Numbered from the stretch's first letter, positions 40,508 through 52,021 are shown. The stretch: DNA of 64,000 nt from Streptococcus parapneumoniae (GCF_037076355.1 NZ_AP026968.1:1256501-1320500), one strand, 5' to 3'. The notes: generated from the letters alone by a model not told the origin. A program made the numbers and translations.

Positions 40508-41482
40508 TTAAGAACCAAAACTCTTGAAGAAGTTGACAATGGCTTGCCAGAGGGCGCTTAGGAAATTACCGCCGTCCTCTAGCGCCTTATCAGCATCAAA
40601 GTTAAGGTTGATATTTTTAAAACTGTCGCCAGCTTGTGAAACAATACTTTGTTTAAGGTCATTTAGGGTTTTAGTGAAATCTGCATTGCTGAGGATATCA
40701 CTCTTTGAGAGATTTAAAGCAAAATTGATGATGATATTGATCTGGTTTCCTGTTATCACCTGATCAAGTTTGTAATTTTTCAAGGTATCTTCAACGATTT
40801 TACGGACATCTTCCTCTGTCAGATTTCCTTTGTTTTCTTTAGCTTTGGCGAGTCCTGACTTGATATCAGCTAGGGCAACGTTTAATTTATTAGCATCATA
40901 GCCTGTTTTGTCCTTGTTTTCAGCATTAATATCTGACAAAGCCTTCAACTCTTCTTGAGCCAAATCTTTGTTGGCTTGTGGCACCTTGGCTCCATTAGCC
41001 TCTAGCGAATAGTAAATCCCTGCTAGGGCGCTCTCACCTGTAACTGGAATAGGTGCTGCTACAGTAATTTTGGCATGTTCCACACCCAAGGTTACGGCTG
41101 CGTTTCGGTACATATCCTGGGTCACCTTAGTGATGTTTTCTGGTGTTTCAATCTTGACCTCAAGTGGCGACTTGTCACCTAGTTTTTGAATCTTGGCTGA
41201 TGAATACAACTGTAAACTAGAGTCATTGGCCACATTCATGATTTTAGAATAGACATCAGGTGTCATGGTCTTGAGTTCTTTGGTGTCTGTGGAGGCATTG
41301 TAGCCTAGTTTTTTTAGGGTTTGATTTTTTTGGTCTTCAGATAGAGAAGAACCTAGGACATATTCAGGTTGAACATAGGTTTCGTCAATGACTTTTTGAA
41401 CATCTGTTGCTGCATGGGCGCTATTCATAGCTGTTACTGCCCACAAGACCGCAGCACTAGTCAGAAAGAGTTTGTTTCTCAT
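40508..41482 (-). CDS. secreted DUF1002-domain protein
   Basis: This 324-aa protein starts with a Sec signal peptide (MRNKLFLTSAAVLWAVTAMNSAHA, cleavage likely after AHA). The rest is a DUF1002 domain (...QKNQTLKKLGYNAS..., VEHAKITVAAPIPVTGESALAGIYY) and a helical C-terminus ending NFFKSFGS. No anchor or enzyme motif is visible. It is the last gene of the long tdk-to-DUF1002 run and ends at a terminator. It is found in the same place in pneumococcus; function is unknown. Confidence 0.85.
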   Translation of the reverse strand: MRNKLFLTSAAVLWAVTAMNSAHAATDVQKVIDETYVQPEYVLGSSLSEDQKNQTLKKLGYNASTDTKELKTMTPDVYSKIMNVANDSSLQLYSSAKIQKLGDKSPLEVKIETPENITKVTQDMYRNAAVTLGVEHAKITVAAPIPVTGESALAGIYYSLEANGAKVPQANKDLAQEELKALSDINAENKDKTGYDANKLNVALADIKSGLAKAKENKGNLTEEDVRKIVEDTLKNYKLDQVITGNQINIIINFALNLSKSDILSNADFTKTLNDLKQSIVSQAGDSFKNINLNFDADKALEDGGNFLSALWQAIVNFFKSFGS

Positions 41483-41555
41483 AGGGAATTTCCTCCTTTA
41501 CCTTTCTAGAGTAATATATCTATCTTAAAGAAAACTTATATCAAAAACACCTGGA

Positions 41556-42170
41556 CTAGCCAGATGTCGAAAAGAGAGTGAAACATTTGATGATGTAAAG
41601 GTTGAGATGAACCTGTCTAGAATAATAATAGTTTCCTCCATTTACATAAAGTTCAGCACCGTGAAAAATAGAAATGGGATGAATATAACTATAAGTCTTC
41701 CCAGTGGTATTGCCAAGCAAGGGAGCAACAGTCTCACGAGAGTACTGTTCGGCCAGAGCCAAGGTGTTTTCCTTGCCATTTTGGGCGATAAAATCGATAT
41801 AGGCAGGTCCAAAATTATAGGCTTGAACAGCTGTCCAGACATCAACACCCTTCTTCTGGGCTAGATAGAGATTATCTGTCAGAGTTTGAACGCCTTGCCG
41901 AATGCTAGAGGCGTTATCATTGATGGTGTTGGTGGAACCACTGGCAGACTCACTAGACTGCATGACGTCGCCTTCTTTTCCTTTTGTTTCGGTATAAATC
42001 ATAGCGAGCACGAGCTCTTCGTTTGCTGGGGTGTCTTTTTCACTCAAGATTTCGCGCACCATGGGTTGATAGGTCATGACTTGCTTGACATCTTGATGAA
42101 CGCGGTAAGCTTTATAGCCAGCAAAAAGGAAGACTGCTAGTACAAGCACTCTTCGAATTCGTTTAAACAT
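41556..42170 (-). CDS. membrane-anchored lysozyme-like protein (PvaA-like)
   Basis: This is a 204-aa protein with an N-terminal signal-anchor (residues 6-22) and a lysozyme-like domain: [24 protein letters not shown] with the likely catalytic Glu, then [21 protein letters not shown]. It matches the pneumococcal protein known as vaccine antigen A, a predicted peptidoglycan hydrolase. Its ATG overlaps the stop of the preceding gene (TAATG). The last 20 residues ([15 protein letters not shown]) may be an altered tail. Confidence 0.85.
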   Translation of the reverse strand: MFKRIRRVLVLAVFLFAGYKAYRVHQDVKQVMTYQPMVREILSEKDTPANEELVLAMIYTETKGKEGDVMQSSESASGSTNTINDNASSIRQGVQTLTDNLYLAQKKGVDVWTAVQAYNFGPAYIDFIAQNGKENTLALAEQYSRETVAPLLGNTTGKTYSYIHPISIFHGAELYVNGGNYYYSRQVHLNLYIIKCFTLFSTSG

Positions 42171-43144
42171 TATTTACTTTGGATATCCTCGATATTTTTG
42201 ATTAAGATAGAGTAGGTTCCATTATCATTTTGGATAAACTCAACAGACTCGGCGTCTTGATAGACGTTATTGGGAACGATGAGCTCAATTCCATTTGACA
42301 AGGAAAGTTTTTGGTTTTCAAACTTTTTAAGCTGGCGACTGGCATCAATTTCATCAAACTGAACTGGCTCTGGTACCGCTTCTTTGACTTGGTCAATAAA
42401 GCTTAGACGAGCTGTCAGATTGTTGTCAAACAGGTCATTGGCCAATTTTTCAGGTGATAATTCATTGCTTTCTTCCAGATTGTTGAAAATCGCTGATTTG
42501 ACCTTGGATTGAAATTGAAAATCATCTGTGTTAAAAGTCTCAGCAATTCTCTGGGCCGTTTTTTCCAGCTCCTTGATGGATCTCTTAGGAGAAATCTTAG
42601 GAGCGACAGCAAGAAGATTATCTGAAAAATAGTTCAAAAAAGTCCCGTTGTACTTAATTCGTTTTTCAATCAAGTGATACTTACGACTCTGAAGATTGAC
42701 CACCAAGGCCTCGTCAGCACCCGTTCCAAATCCAGGCAGGTTATTCTGAGTCAGCTTGATTGGATTGTCAACTTCTCCACCGAGGTGGGTCAGGGTCTCA
42801 CGCAGGGCAATTCTCAAGAAAGCGAAATGTTCCACGCCTTCTTTAGAAAATTGCACAAAAATCAAGTCATTGGTCTTGAGATTTTCTGAAATGCTGAACT
42901 CCTCTTTCCAGAGATTAGCCAGCGTCACTGATGTCTCCAACAAATCGTCTGTGATATGATTGAAGAAGGGATTTTCTTCCTCGAAAATCCCAGTCTTGGC
43001 TTCATCTGAATACACACGTTCAATTTTTCTACGCAGGTATTCTTCGATTTTTGGAGTAATATTGAGAAGCTTATCCGCTAGGAACAGCTCGGTATCATCC
43101 GGACTGAACTGGTGAATAATGGCTTTCTTAATATAAATGTCCAT
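42170..43144 (-). CDS. nucleoid-associated protein (NdpA/YejK family)
   Basis: I use ATG 43144 ([25 protein letters not shown]), which is the start typical for the family and follows glyA by 7 nt. The 324-aa protein shows NA37-family features: an N-terminal beta-rich part, ...[18 protein letters not shown], then [13 protein letters not shown] and a C-terminal acidic helical domain. Such proteins bind DNA in the nucleoid. The role in streptococci is little studied. It is coupled to the lysozyme gene by TAATG. Confidence 0.82.
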   Translation of the reverse strand: MDIYIKKAIIHQFSPDDTELFLADKLLNITPKIEEYLRRKIERVYSDEAKTGIFEEENPFFNHITDDLLETSVTLANLWKEEFSISENLKTNDLIFVQFSKEGVEHFAFLRIALRETLTHLGGEVDNPIKLTQNNLPGFGTGADEALVVNLQSRKYHLIEKRIKYNGTFLNYFSDNLLAVAPKISPKRSIKELEKTAQRIAETFNTDDFQFQSKVKSAIFNNLEESNELSPEKLANDLFDNNLTARLSFIDQVKEAVPEPVQFDEIDASRQLKKFENQKLSLSNGIELIVPNNVYQDAESVEFIQNDNGTYSILIKNIEDIQSK

Positions 43145-43151
43145 AAAAGTT

Positions 43152-44408
43152 TTAGTCCTCGTATAATGGGAAGGCATCTGTCAATTCTTTGACTGCACTT
43201 CTCACTTCTTCTAAGACAGCCTCATTTTCTGCATTTTTAAGGGTTTTAATGATCAATTCAGCCACTTTGCGACTTTCTTCTTCACCAAATCCACGCGCAG
43301 TAATGGCTGCAGATCCGATACGAATCCCACTTGTCTTGAATGGTGACAAGGTTTCGTAAGGAATTGAATTTTTATTTAGGGTAATATTGACTTCATCCAG
43401 CAAGTTTTGAGCAACTTTTCCGTTTTCTACAACCTTAGTCACATCCACTAGGAAGAGATGGTTTTCAGTCCCACCAGAAATGATACGGAAATCAGGATCT
43501 TGCAAGAAGACTTCTACCATAGCCTTGCTGTTTTTGATGACATTGGCAGCGTATTCCTTGAAAGCCGGATCTAATATCTCTTTAAAGGAAACAGCCTTAG
43601 CGGCCACAACATGCTCCAAAGGACCGCCCTGAATACCAGGGAAAATAGCTGAATTGATCTTCTTAGCTAGGTCTTCATCATTAGTCAAAATCAAACCACC
43701 ACGTGGTCCACGAAGGGTTTTGTGGGTCGTTGTTGTGGTGATATGAGCGTATGGTACTGGGCTTGGGTGAAGACCAGCAGCAACCAAACCAGCGATATGA
43801 GCCATATCTACCATGAGCTTAGCTCCAACAGCATCTGCGATTTCACGGAATTTTGAAAAGTCGATAATTTGAGAATAGGCTGAAGCACCTGCTACGATCA
43901 ATTTTGGTTTTACTTCTTGGGCTTGTTTCAAGATAGCATCAAAATCCAAGAGTTCCGTTTCAGGGTCAACACTGTAAGAAACAAAGTTGTAGGTTTGACC
44001 TGAGAAACTAACTGGAGCTCCGTGGGTCAAGTGTCCACCTGCTGCCAAATCCATTCCCATAACGGTATCACCTGGCTCAATCAAGGCCATGTAAGCCGCA
44101 CAGTTGGCTTGGCTTCCTGAGTGAGGTTGGACATTAGCGAATTTAGCGCCGAAAATTTCTTTTGCACGTTCAATAGCTAGACTTTCTACCACATCTACCA
44201 CATCAGTTCCACCATAGTAACGGCGTCCTGGGTAACCTTCGGCGTATTTATTCGTCAAGATAGACCCTTGAGCTGCCATAATAGCCTTGGAAACTACGTT
44301 TTCCGAAGCAATCAACTCAATGTTGTTTTGTTGTCGTTCTTCTTCTTTGGCAATGGCATTCCAGAGATCAGCATCATATGCTTTAAAATCATCTTTGTCA
44401 AAAATCAT
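43152..44408 (-). CDS. glyA: serine hydroxymethyltransferase
   Basis: This 418-aa PLP enzyme converts serine and tetrahydrofolate to glycine and methylene-THF. Signatures include [31 protein letters not shown] and the PLP-lysine motif [14 protein letters not shown]. Length is normal. It lies within the tdk-prfA-prmC-sua5-GNAT-glyA run and supplies one-carbon units for nucleotide synthesis, close to thymidine kinase in the same transcript. Confidence 0.97.
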   Translation of the reverse strand: MIFDKDDFKAYDADLWNAIAKEEERQQNNIELIASENVVSKAIMAAQGSILTNKYAEGYPGRRYYGGTDVVDVVESLAIERAKEIFGAKFANVQPHSGSQANCAAYMALIEPGDTVMGMDLAAGGHLTHGAPVSFSGQTYNFVSYSVDPETELLDFDAILKQAQEVKPKLIVAGASAYSQIIDFSKFREIADAVGAKLMVDMAHIAGLVAAGLHPSPVPYAHITTTTTHKTLRGPRGGLILTNDEDLAKKINSAIFPGIQGGPLEHVVAAKAVSFKEILDPAFKEYAANVIKNSKAMVEVFLQDPDFRIISGGTENHLFLVDVTKVVENGKVAQNLLDEVNITLNKNSIPYETLSPFKTSGIRIGSAAITARGFGEEESRKVAELIIKTLKNAENEAVLEEVRSAVKELTDAFPLYED

Positions 44409-44470
44409 AGGTCTTCTCCTTTTATTGTGTGACTAGTCCATTAGTTTAATTTTCTTATTAGAAAATCAAA

Positions 44471-44902
44471 CTAAAAGATGCGAATAAACCGTTTCTGCAT
44501 TTTATCACAAGTATAACCAACTTTTTCATAAAATGCATGAGCACCCAGACGATGATCGGCAGAGTTTAAGCGGATAAACCCATAACCACGTCTTTTTGCT
44601 TCTTGATCCAACCCTTGTAATAAGCTTTTACCAATACCTTGACCTTGCGCTTGAGGTGAAACTGCCAAAGCTAGAATATTAAATCCTGCTTTAGAATAAA
44701 GTGATTCATAGACCTCAGCGTGGACATATCCAAGTAAGACCTGACTAACTGCATCCTCATAGCCAAGTAGGAAATGATGGGAATCCTGAGACAGTCTAGC
44801 TAGTTGACTAGCTGTGTCCTCTGGACTAAAAGAATAGCCCAAAGCCTCTTGGTTGATGTCACAAATAGCTTTCACATCTGTTTCTCTTAAATTTCTTAGC
44901 AT
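44471..44902 (-). CDS. GNAT-family N-acetyltransferase
   Basis: The start is ATG 44902 (MLRNLRETDVKAICDINQEAL) behind GAGGAGG, and this start overlaps the end region of sua5. The 143-aa enzyme has the acetyl-CoA loop (ALAVSPQAQGQGIGKSLLQGL) and a C-terminal HAFYEKVGY motif. It lies directly downstream of prmC and sua5. RimI-like N-terminal acetylation of a protein is possible, but the substrate is not readable from the sequence. Confidence 0.88.
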   Translation of the reverse strand: MLRNLRETDVKAICDINQEALGYSFSPEDTASQLARLSQDSHHFLLGYEDAVSQVLLGYVHAEVYESLYSKAGFNILALAVSPQAQGQGIGKSLLQGLDQEAKRRGYGFIRLNSADHRLGAHAFYEKVGYTCDKMQKRFIRIF

Positions 44903-44903
44903 T

Positions 44904-45506
44904 TCATGCCTCCTCAAAAGAAATCTCTGGCAACCGAGCAAGAATATCTTCTCGCTTAATGGCCCCTTGGCGTAAGATTTTCACCTTGTCTCCAGACAAA
45001 TCCAAAATAGTTGAATCCTGTCCAGTTAGAAAAGCATCGTCTTCCAGCCCCAGAACCTCTTGGTCAAAATCCTTCAAAATTTGATCAAAGGTCACTCCAC
45101 TTTCCTGACCTGAAATATTGGCAGACGGTCCAATCAGGGGTCCTGTCATTCGAATTAAATCCAGTGTGATAGGGTGACTGGGCATCCGAAATCCAACAGT
45201 CGCGAGGCCAGAATTGACCCAATAGGGAACTCGGTCATTAGCTTCGAGAATAATGGTCAAAGGACCTGGCAAAAAGGTCTCTACAAGTTTTTGTAGATAA
45301 GTTGGCTGATTCTTTGAAAAGTGCAAGATGTCCTCGAGAGAATCGATATTGAGATTGAGTGCCTTGTCTCTAGGACGACGTTTGAGTTGGTAAACATGGT
45401 TAACTGCCTTTTCATCTAAGGCCTTAGCAAAAAGACCATAAACAGTCTCTGTAGGCAGAACAACAGCTCCACCCTTTTCCAACTCTTGCCTAATCCTGTC
45501 CATCAT
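44904..45506 (-). CDS. L-threonylcarbamoyladenylate synthase (Sua5/YwlC/YrdC family)
   Basis: I take ATG 45506 (MMDRIRQELEKGGAVVLPTETVYGL); ATG 45503 is equally possible. The 200-aa YrdC-domain protein has the PTETVYGL motif, KRRPRDKALNLNI, and SANISGQESG. It makes threonylcarbamoyl-AMP for the t6A modification of ANN-decoding tRNAs. The short form lacks the C-terminal Sua5 extension. Its start lies inside the end of prmC by 17 nt, and the stop overlaps the GNAT ribosome region. Confidence 0.9.
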   Translation of the reverse strand: MMDRIRQELEKGGAVVLPTETVYGLFAKALDEKAVNHVYQLKRRPRDKALNLNIDSLEDILHFSKNQPTYLQKLVETFLPGPLTIILEANDRVPYWVNSGLATVGFRMPSHPITLDLIRMTGPLIGPSANISGQESGVTFDQILKDFDQEVLGLEDDAFLTGQDSTILDLSGDKVKILRQGAIKREDILARLPEISFEEA

Positions 45507-46326
45507 CAACCACAACCATCCTATCTTGACCAAATTGATCCTTAAGCGTTCTTACACGTTTTTCAGGAAGATGCTTCCTAAAAAGTTCAGGAACACTTTG
45601 ACCTTGCTTGTATCCAATTTCAAGGTAAATCTTACCACCATCTTTGAGATAGTCTTTTGCATCTTCCGCAATTCTACGGTAAATAGCTAGGCCATCCTCG
45701 TCTGCAAAGAGAGCTAGATGAGGCTCCGAATGCAAAACATTCAAGCCTACCTCTGACTCATCTTCACGAGAGATATAGGGTGGATTGGAAACAATTATAT
45801 CATATTTTTCAGAAATTTCTGTAAAACAGTCAGATTTTTTTAAAAATATTTGAAGATTTTGCTTTTTAGCATTTTCGTTAGCTACATCTAAAGCATCTTG
45901 GGAAATATCTGCTGCTATCACTGACCAAGCTGGTCTGTTTTTTGCTAGAGCGAGAGCAATAGCTCCACTACCTGTTCCAATATCCAGAACTGAAAGATTT
46001 GTCTCAGGATTTTCAGCTAAGATAAGCTCCACCAACTCCTCTGTCTCTGGACGAGGAATCAAAACCCGCTCATCCACTTTTAACTGCATTCCATAAAAAT
46101 CTGCCTGTCCGATGATATACTGTGCTGGTTTATGAGCTGCTAACTGTTGGAAAATTTCTTTTACAAATAATTCTTCCTCTTCCGTCACTTCCTGCTGGAG
46201 GGCAAAAACAAAGTCTGTAAACGTGAGGTCTTTCAGACTACGATAGACAAAAGAGAGGCTTTCTGCTTCCTCTCCTTTTCTTATCAACTCTTCTTCAAAA
46301 TCTGAAAATAATTGAGCTAATTTCAT
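45490..46326 (-). CDS. prmC: peptide chain release factor N5-glutamine methyltransferase
   Basis: This 278-aa PrmC/HemK protein has an N-terminal helical domain binding the release factor, SAM motif VLDIGTGSGAIALALA and the catalytic VSNPPYIS. It methylates the Gln of the GGQ motif of RF1, encoded by prfA just upstream (TAATG overlap). This pairing is the classical one. Confidence 0.95.
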   Translation of the reverse strand: MKLAQLFSDFEEELIRKGEEAESLSFVYRSLKDLTFTDFVFALQQEVTEEEELFVKEIFQQLAAHKPAQYIIGQADFYGMQLKVDERVLIPRPETEELVELILAENPETNLSVLDIGTGSGAIALALAKNRPAWSVIAADISQDALDVANENAKKQNLQIFLKKSDCFTEISEKYDIIVSNPPYISREDESEVGLNVLHSEPHLALFADEDGLAIYRRIAEDAKDYLKDGGKIYLEIGYKQGQSVPELFRKHLPEKRVRTLKDQFGQDRMVVVDDGQD

Positions 46327-47405
46327 TATTTGTTTAATTCTTCTAATTTTTGCGTTTGGTCATAGAGCACCAAGGCATCCACAACTTCATCCAACTTACC
46401 AGACAAAATGGTATCTAGTTTTTGGAGGGTCAAGCCGATACGGTGGTCCGTGACACGGTTTTGTGGGAAGTTATAAGTACGAATCCGTTCTGAACGGTCA
46501 CCAGTACCGATTGTCGACTTACGCTCAGCGTCTTGTTCATCTTGTGCAATCTGAGCAAAGTGGTCAGCAACACGCGCACGAATGATTTTCATGGCCTTCT
46601 CACGGTTCTTCTGCTGGGTACGTTCTTCCTGCATCTCAACCTTGATATTGGTTGGCAAGTGAACGATACGAACGGCAGTCGCAACCTTATTGACGTTCTG
46701 TCCACCAGCACCAGAGGCGTGATAGATGTCGACACGAAGGTCTTTGGGATCAATGTCGTATTCAACTTCTTCAACTTCTGGCATAACAAGAACTGTCGCT
46801 GTCGAAGTATGAACACGGCCTTGGCTTTCTGTCACAGGAACACGTTGCACACGATGGGCACCTGATTCGTACTTAAGCTTAGAGTATACAGACTGACCTG
46901 AAACCATGGCAACCACTTCTTTGAAACCGCCAACACCGTTCATAGAAGCCTCCATGACTTCAAAGCGCCAGCCTTGGGCTTCCGCATACTTTTGATACAT
47001 GGTCAGAAGGTCACCAGCGAAAAGAGCTGCTTCATCTCCACCAGCGGCACCACGGATTTCAAGAATGATATTCTTATCATCGTTTGGATCTTTAGGAAGG
47101 AGCAAGATTTTCAGTTTTTCTTCGTATTCTTCTTTTTCAGCCTTGGCATCTTTGAGTTCTTGCTTGGCCATTTCTTCCAAGTCAGCATCTCCACCTGATT
47201 CCTTAATCATTTCTTCAGCGTCAACGATGTTTTGAAGGACTTGTTTGTACTCACGGTAGGCTGTTACGGTATCACGAGTTGAAGCTTCTTCTTTTGAAAG
47301 CTCCATAAAACGTTTGGTGTCAGAGACCACATCCGGGTCACTCAGCAATTCTCCTAATTCTTCATAACGGTCTTCTACAGCTTGTAGTTGATCATAGATG
47401 TTCAT
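46326..47405 (-). CDS. prfA: peptide chain release factor 1
   Basis: This 359-aa class I release factor reads UAA and UAG. The codon-recognition region (domain 2) carries YKFESGAHR-like [16 protein letters not shown], and the peptidyl-hydrolysis loop GAGGQNVNK is in domain 3. Length is normal. The ATG overlaps the tdk stop by 4 nt and the stop overlaps prmC by 1 nt, so the three are one operon. Confidence 0.97.
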   Translation of the reverse strand: MNIYDQLQAVEDRYEELGELLSDPDVVSDTKRFMELSKEEASTRDTVTAYREYKQVLQNIVDAEEMIKESGGDADLEEMAKQELKDAKAEKEEYEEKLKILLLPKDPNDDKNIILEIRGAAGGDEAALFAGDLLTMYQKYAEAQGWRFEVMEASMNGVGGFKEVVAMVSGQSVYSKLKYESGAHRVQRVPVTESQGRVHTSTATVLVMPEVEEVEYDIDPKDLRVDIYHASGAGGQNVNKVATAVRIVHLPTNIKVEMQEERTQQKNREKAMKIIRARVADHFAQIAQDEQDAERKSTIGTGDRSERIRTYNFPQNRVTDHRIGLTLQKLDTILSGKLDEVVDALVLYDQTQKLEELNK

Positions 47406-47992
47406 TTTTCTTCATTCTCCTTATTGATTTCAGGCGCAAAATAATGTTTACGGCAAACCGAGATATAGGTTTCATTACCACCGATCTGGATCTGTTCTCC
47501 ATCATAAACGGGCAGTCCATCCTGTGTTCGCAAAACCATAGTCGCCTTTTTCTTACAATACTGACAGATGGTCTTGATTTCGTCAATCTTATCTGCTAAG
47601 AGCAAGAGATATTTGGAACCTTCGAATAGTTCATTGCGAAAGTCATTTTTCAAACCAAAGGCCATGACGGGTATGTCTAACTCGTCTACAACACGAGCTA
47701 GGTCATAAACATGATGACGTTTGAGAAACTGGGCTTCATCGACCAAAACACAGTATGGTTTCTCAGGTAAATCTCGGATAAATCCAAAAATATCTGTTGA
47801 CTCCTCAATTGCAATGGCAGGGCGTTTCATGCCAATACGACTCGACACATAGCCAACACCGTCACGAGTATCCAGAGCCGAGGTCATAATCACAACACTT
47901 TTCCCCTGCTCCTCATAGTTATAGGCCACCTTGAGAATCTCGATTGTCTTTCCAGAGTTCATGGTCCCATAACGATAATACAACTGTGCCAT
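47402..47992 (-). CDS. tdk: thymidine kinase
   Basis: This 196-aa type II thymidine kinase has P-loop GTMNSGKT, catalytic/Mg region VLVDEAQFL and a zinc-binding lasso near CQYCKKKA...CRKHYF. It salvages thymidine to dTMP. It is the first gene of the long leftward operon; a TATACT promoter lies 43 nt upstream. Confidence 0.97.
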   Translation of the reverse strand: MAQLYYRYGTMNSGKTIEILKVAYNYEEQGKSVVIMTSALDTRDGVGYVSSRIGMKRPAIAIEESTDIFGFIRDLPEKPYCVLVDEAQFLKRHHVYDLARVVDELDIPVMAFGLKNDFRNELFEGSKYLLLLADKIDEIKTICQYCKKKATMVLRTQDGLPVYDGEQIQIGGNETYISVCRKHYFAPEINKENEEK

Positions 47993-48034
47993 GTTTCTTG
48001 CTTCACGTCCATTTCTAAATTTTTGCTACATTCT

Positions 48035-48043
48035 AGTATATCA
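48035..48043 (-). promoter_or_regulatory. promoter of the tdk-prfA operon
   Basis: TGATATACT on the minus strand is an extended -10 (48043-48035). A weak -35 TTTAAA lies upstream, and the same AT-rich stretch seems to serve the divergent 4-OT gene (TAAAAT at about 48080). Confidence 0.55.
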
Positions 48044-48115
48044 TAATTTTCTTAAGCTTTAAACGGCAAAATGTGGTAAAATAGAAGAAATCAAAAACTA
48101 GTGGAGGAAGCTATT

Positions 48116-48298
48116 ATGCCATTTGTACGCATCGATTTATTTGAAGGACGCACGCTCGAGCAAAAGAAAGCTCTTGCTAAGGAAGTAACAGAAGCTATTG
48201 TCCGTAACACTGGAGCCCCTCAATCTGCTGTCCATGTCATCATCAACGACATGCCAGAAGGAACTTACTTCCCACAAGGGGAAATGCGCACCAAATAA
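48116..48298 (+). CDS. 4-oxalocrotonate tautomerase family protein
   Basis: The start is ATG 48116, giving MPFVRIDLFEGRT and the catalytic Pro1 after Met removal; GGAGG precedes it. The 60-aa protein has the family core (LEQKKALAKEVTEAIVRNTGAP...VHVIINDMP). Such tautomerases act on keto-enol substrates, but a physiological one is unknown in streptococci. It is divergent from tdk. Confidence 0.92.
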   Translation: MPFVRIDLFEGRTLEQKKALAKEVTEAIVRNTGAPQSAVHVIINDMPEGTYFPQGEMRTK

Positions 48299-48301
48299 GC
48301 T

Positions 48302-48330
48302 AGCTTAAGCAGAATTGCTTAGGCTTTTTC
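48302..48330 (+). terminator. terminator of the tautomerase gene
   Basis: AGCTTAAGCA and TGCTTAGGCT form an imperfect stem followed by TTTTTC. Confidence 0.6.
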
Positions 48331-48349
48331 AATCCCCAAGTAGCATCCA

Positions 48350-48378
48350 TTGAAGAAATAGTTCAAATTTGTTACAAT
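48350..48378 (+). promoter_or_regulatory. promoter of mnmE
   Basis: -35 TTGAAG (48350-48355), a 17-nt spacer and -10 TACAAT (48373-48378) lie about 58 nt before the ATG. Confidence 0.6.
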
Positions 48379-48435
48379 TTGAAAAGAGACTTGGAAAAAT
48401 TTCCAAGAAAAGAGCTATTTATTAAAGGAAACATT

Positions 48436-49809
48436 ATGATTACACGTGAATTTGATACCATCGCTGCTATCTCTACTCCATTAGGTGAAGGAGCTATTGG
48501 TATTGTCCGCCTGAGCGGAACAGAAAGTTTTGCTATTGCGCAAAAAATATTCAAAGGAAAAGACTTGACCAAGGTTACCAGCCACACTCTCAACTATGGA
48601 CATATCGTCGATCCTCTGACTGGTAAAATCATGGATGAAGTTATGGTCGGGGCCATGAAGTCTCCAAAGACCTTCACTCGTGAGGATATTATCGAGATTA
48701 ACACCCACGGTGGGATTGCGGTGACCAATGAAATTCTCCAACTAGCTATCCGTGAAGGAGCTCGATTGGCAGAACCTGGTGAATTTACCAAACGTGCCTT
48801 TTTAAACGGTCGCGTGGATTTGACACAGGCCGAGGCAGTGATGGATATCATCCGTGCCAAGACTGACAAGGCCATGAACATTGCAGTTAAGCAATTAGAC
48901 GGCTCCCTTTCTAACCTCATTAACAATACCCGTCAAGAAATCCTTAACACACTTGCCCAAGTTGAGGTTAATATCGACTATCCTGAGTATGACGATGTTG
49001 AAGAAGCGACTACTGCTGTGGTCCGAGAAAAGACAATGGAGTTTGAGCAATTGCTAACCAATCTCCTTAGAACAGCCCGTCGAGGTAAAATTCTTCGAGA
49101 AGGAATTTCAACGGCTATCATCGGACGCCCCAACGTTGGAAAATCCAGCCTCCTCAACAATCTCTTGCGTGAGGACAAGGCTATCGTTACAGACATTGCT
49201 GGTACTACACGTGATGTCATCGAAGAATACGTCAACATTAACGGTGTTCCTCTAAAATTGATTGACACAGCTGGTATTCGTGAAACGGATGACATCGTGG
49301 AACAAATCGGAGTTGAGCGTTCAAAAAAAGCCCTTAAGGAAGCTGACTTGGTTCTACTGGTGCTAAATGCCAGTGAACCACTAACCTCCCAAGACCGCCA
49401 ACTCCTAGAAATCAGTCAGGATACTAATCGCATTATTCTACTTAATAAAACAGACCTGCCTGAAGCGATTGAAACTTCAGAACTACCTGAAGACGTTATT
49501 CGTATTTCAGTCCTTAAAAACCAAAATATCGATAAGATTGAAGAGAGAATCAACAACCTCTTCTTTGAAAATGCTGGTTTGGTTGAGCAAGACGCAACTT
49601 ACTTGTCTAACGCCCGTCACATTTCCCTGATTGAAAAAGCAGTTGAAAGCCTACAAGCTGTTAACCAAGGTCTTGAACTGGGGATGCCTGTTGATTTACT
49701 TCAAGTTGACTTAACTCGTACTTGGGAAATCCTCGGAGAAATCACTGGGGATGCTGCTCCTGATGAACTCATCACCCAACTCTTTAGCCAATTCTGCTTA
49801 GGAAAATAA
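48436..49809 (+). CDS. mnmE: tRNA modification GTPase MnmE
   Basis: I use ATG 48436 ([23 protein letters not shown]) behind AAAGGAAAC; the longer reading has no ribosome site. The 457-aa protein has an N-terminal folate-binding domain, a central helical part, a G domain with [17 protein letters not shown] and LNKTD, and the C-terminal catalytic CLGK. With MnmG it makes cmnm5-U34 in tRNAs. Transcribed alone between two hairpins. Confidence 0.96.
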   Translation: MITREFDTIAAISTPLGEGAIGIVRLSGTESFAIAQKIFKGKDLTKVTSHTLNYGHIVDPLTGKIMDEVMVGAMKSPKTFTREDIIEINTHGGIAVTNEILQLAIREGARLAEPGEFTKRAFLNGRVDLTQAEAVMDIIRAKTDKAMNIAVKQLDGSLSNLINNTRQEILNTLAQVEVNIDYPEYDDVEEATTAVVREKTMEFEQLLTNLLRTARRGKILREGISTAIIGRPNVGKSSLLNNLLREDKAIVTDIAGTTRDVIEEYVNINGVPLKLIDTAGIRETDDIVEQIGVERSKKALKEADLVLLVLNASEPLTSQDRQLLEISQDTNRIILLNKTDLPEAIETSELPEDVIRISVLKNQNIDKIEERINNLFFENAGLVEQDATYLSNARHISLIEKAVESLQAVNQGLELGMPVDLLQVDLTRTWEILGEITGDAAPDELITQLFSQFCLGK

Positions 49810-49811
49810 GA

Positions 49812-49845
49812 AAAATCCATGATCGTTCTTGCGGTCATGGATTTT
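49812..49845. terminator. bidirectional terminator between mnmE and dapA
   Basis: AAAATCCATGA and TCATGGATTTT make an 11-bp stem with a 12-nt loop and T-runs on both strands. Confidence 0.85.
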
Positions 49846-49854
49846 ATTGTCTTA

Positions 49855-50790
49855 TTAGTAATCTGGTCTTAAGACACCTGTTACAGTTGCCTTAGTCGCT
49901 TCGTAGTCGCCATCTACGACAACCTTGATAATGCGTTTAGCATCTTCTTCTGGTGCTGGAACAAGAGGTAGACGAGTTGGTCCAGCTTCAAATCCCATAT
50001 AGTTAAGAACTGCCTTAACTGGAGCAGGACTTGGATACGAGAAGAGGGCATTGACCTTAGGAATGAACTTGCGCTGAATAGCTGCAGCTTTCTTCATATC
50101 ACTTTCTGCAATGGCAGTAAACATCTCGTGCATTTCATCCCCATTTGTATGAGAGGCAACAGAAATAACCCCGTCAGCACCAAGGTTCATAGCATGGAAA
50201 GCATCTCCATCCTCACCAGTATAGACCAAGAACTCTTCTGGTTTGTGCTCAATCAAGTAAGCCATATTTGCTAAACTAGTACATTCTTTGACACCGATGA
50301 TATTTGGATGGTCAGCCAAACGAAGCATGGTTTCTGGAGTCAATTCGACAACCACACGACCTGGAATATTATAGATAATAATTGGTAGGTCAGAAGCATC
50401 TGCAATGGCTTTAAAATGCTGATACATTCCTTCTTGAGAAGGTTTGTTGTAGTAAGGAACAATAGCAAGACCAGCAGCAAAACCGCCGAATTCCGCTACT
50501 TCTTTGACAAATTCGATAGAGTCACGCGTATCATTGGTACCTACACCCGCAATCAAAGGAACGCGTCCATTGACAATCTTTTGTACAGCTGCAAAGAGTT
50601 GCAACTCCTCATCATGGGTCAAGGTTGGACTCTCAGCAGTCGTTCCAGCTAGAAGAATGCCGTCTGTATGATGGGCCAATAAATGCTCAATCAAGGCTGG
50701 AATGGCATCAAAGTTAATGGAACCATCCTCGTGAAAGGGGGTAATAAAGGCTGTGATGATTTTACACTCTTTTAAATCTTGATAAGACAT
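49855..50790 (-). CDS. dapA: 4-hydroxy-tetrahydrodipicolinate synthase
   Basis: This 311-aa aldolase-fold enzyme condenses pyruvate with aspartate semialdehyde in lysine synthesis, supplying the peptidoglycan lysine of streptococci. It shows [28 protein letters not shown] and the Schiff-base Lys in IGVKECTSL. It follows asd after 55 nt; the two consecutive steps share a transcript. Confidence 0.96.
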   Translation of the reverse strand: MSYQDLKECKIITAFITPFHEDGSINFDAIPALIEHLLAHHTDGILLAGTTAESPTLTHDEELQLFAAVQKIVNGRVPLIAGVGTNDTRDSIEFVKEVAEFGGFAAGLAIVPYYNKPSQEGMYQHFKAIADASDLPIIIYNIPGRVVVELTPETMLRLADHPNIIGVKECTSLANMAYLIEHKPEEFLVYTGEDGDAFHAMNLGADGVISVASHTNGDEMHEMFTAIAESDMKKAAAIQRKFIPKVNALFSYPSPAPVKAVLNYMGFEAGPTRLPLVPAPEEDAKRIIKVVVDGDYEATKATVTGVLRPDY

Positions 50791-50845
50791 GAAAACACCT
50801 CTCTATTTCAAAGAAGGAGTTCATCTGAACTCCTAAACGATATGA

Positions 50846-51922
50846 CTATTTTAATTCAAATTTCAATTCGGCAGTTGGACGAACCAAGCCACGTTCGTGC
50901 AAAGTTTCAGCAATCTGAACTGAGTTCCAAGCAGCACCTTTGAGAAGGTTATCTGAAACAACCCACATGTGAATTCCTTTTTCTGCATCCAAGTCTTTAC
51001 GGATACGACCAACAAAGGTATCGCGTGAACCAACTGCATTGATGGCTTGCGGATAGATTTGATGAGCTACATCATCTTCGAGAACAGCACCCGGGAAGGC
51101 TGCGATAGCTGCTTTGACTTCTTCAATTGGAGCCACTTCTTTTGTTTCGATATAAACTGACTCAGAGTGAGCTGACAAGACTGGAATACGCACACATGTT
51201 GCAGATACTGCAATGCTATCATCTTCCATAATTTTCTTAGTTTCCTTGGTCATCTTCATCTCTTCGTAAGTGTAATCATTGTCAGTGAAGACATCGATTT
51301 GTGGAAGAGCATTAAAAGCGATAGGATAATGTTTCTTGTCACCACCTGAAGGCAAGATTTCGGCATGCAAATCACGTGGGTTTACACCATCATTCAAGAC
51401 TTCACGAAGTTCACGTTGTGTTTCAAGAATCGCTCCCATACCAGCACCTGAGACGGCTTGGTAAGTTGAAACGATGATACGATCCAAGCCCCATTTTTGG
51501 CGAACTGGCTCAAGAGCTACCATCATTTGGATTGTTGAACAGTTAGGGCAAGCAATAATCCCGTTGTGGGCATCAAGTGCGTGAGCATTGACCTCTGGAA
51601 CAACCAAAGGAACGTCTGGATTTTGACGGAAGTAAGATGTATTATCTACTACTACCGCTCCAGCTTTAACTGCGTATGGTGCATACTTAGCTGATGTAGA
51701 ACCACCTGCTGAAAAGAGAGCAATGTCAACTCCTTCAAAAGCTGTTTCAGTCGTTTCTTCAATCGTAATATCTTGGTCTTTAAATTTTAAAGTCTTGCCT
51801 GCTGAACGTGCAGAAGCAAGTAAATGAATTTTATCGATTGGAAGTGTTGATTCTTCCAACATTTTTATCATCTGAGCACCGACAGCACCTGTCGCGCCGA
51901 CTACAGCAACTGTATATCCCAT
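50846..51922 (-). CDS. asd: aspartate-semialdehyde dehydrogenase
   Basis: This 358-aa enzyme reduces aspartyl phosphate to the semialdehyde. N-terminal NADP-binding [13 protein letters not shown] and the catalytic Cys in [11 protein letters not shown] are clear, as is the substrate-binding HYPIAFN. Length fits the Gram-positive form. A structured RNA with its own promoter lies upstream (52022-52165). dapA follows. Confidence 0.96.
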   Translation of the reverse strand: MGYTVAVVGATGAVGAQMIKMLEESTLPIDKIHLLASARSAGKTLKFKDQDITIEETTETAFEGVDIALFSAGGSTSAKYAPYAVKAGAVVVDNTSYFRQNPDVPLVVPEVNAHALDAHNGIIACPNCSTIQMMVALEPVRQKWGLDRIIVSTYQAVSGAGMGAILETQRELREVLNDGVNPRDLHAEILPSGGDKKHYPIAFNALPQIDVFTDNDYTYEEMKMTKETKKIMEDDSIAVSATCVRIPVLSAHSESVYIETKEVAPIEEVKAAIAAFPGAVLEDDVAHQIYPQAINAVGSRDTFVGRIRKDLDAEKGIHMWVVSDNLLKGAAWNSVQIAETLHERGLVRPTAELKFELK

Positions 51923-52021
51923 AAATAACCTCTTTCGGAATTTTCTAAAAATTTCTATAATAGAAGTATTATACTACTTTTTCCATGAATTGCAAAGCTT
52001 TTTCATCATTTTTTGAAAAAT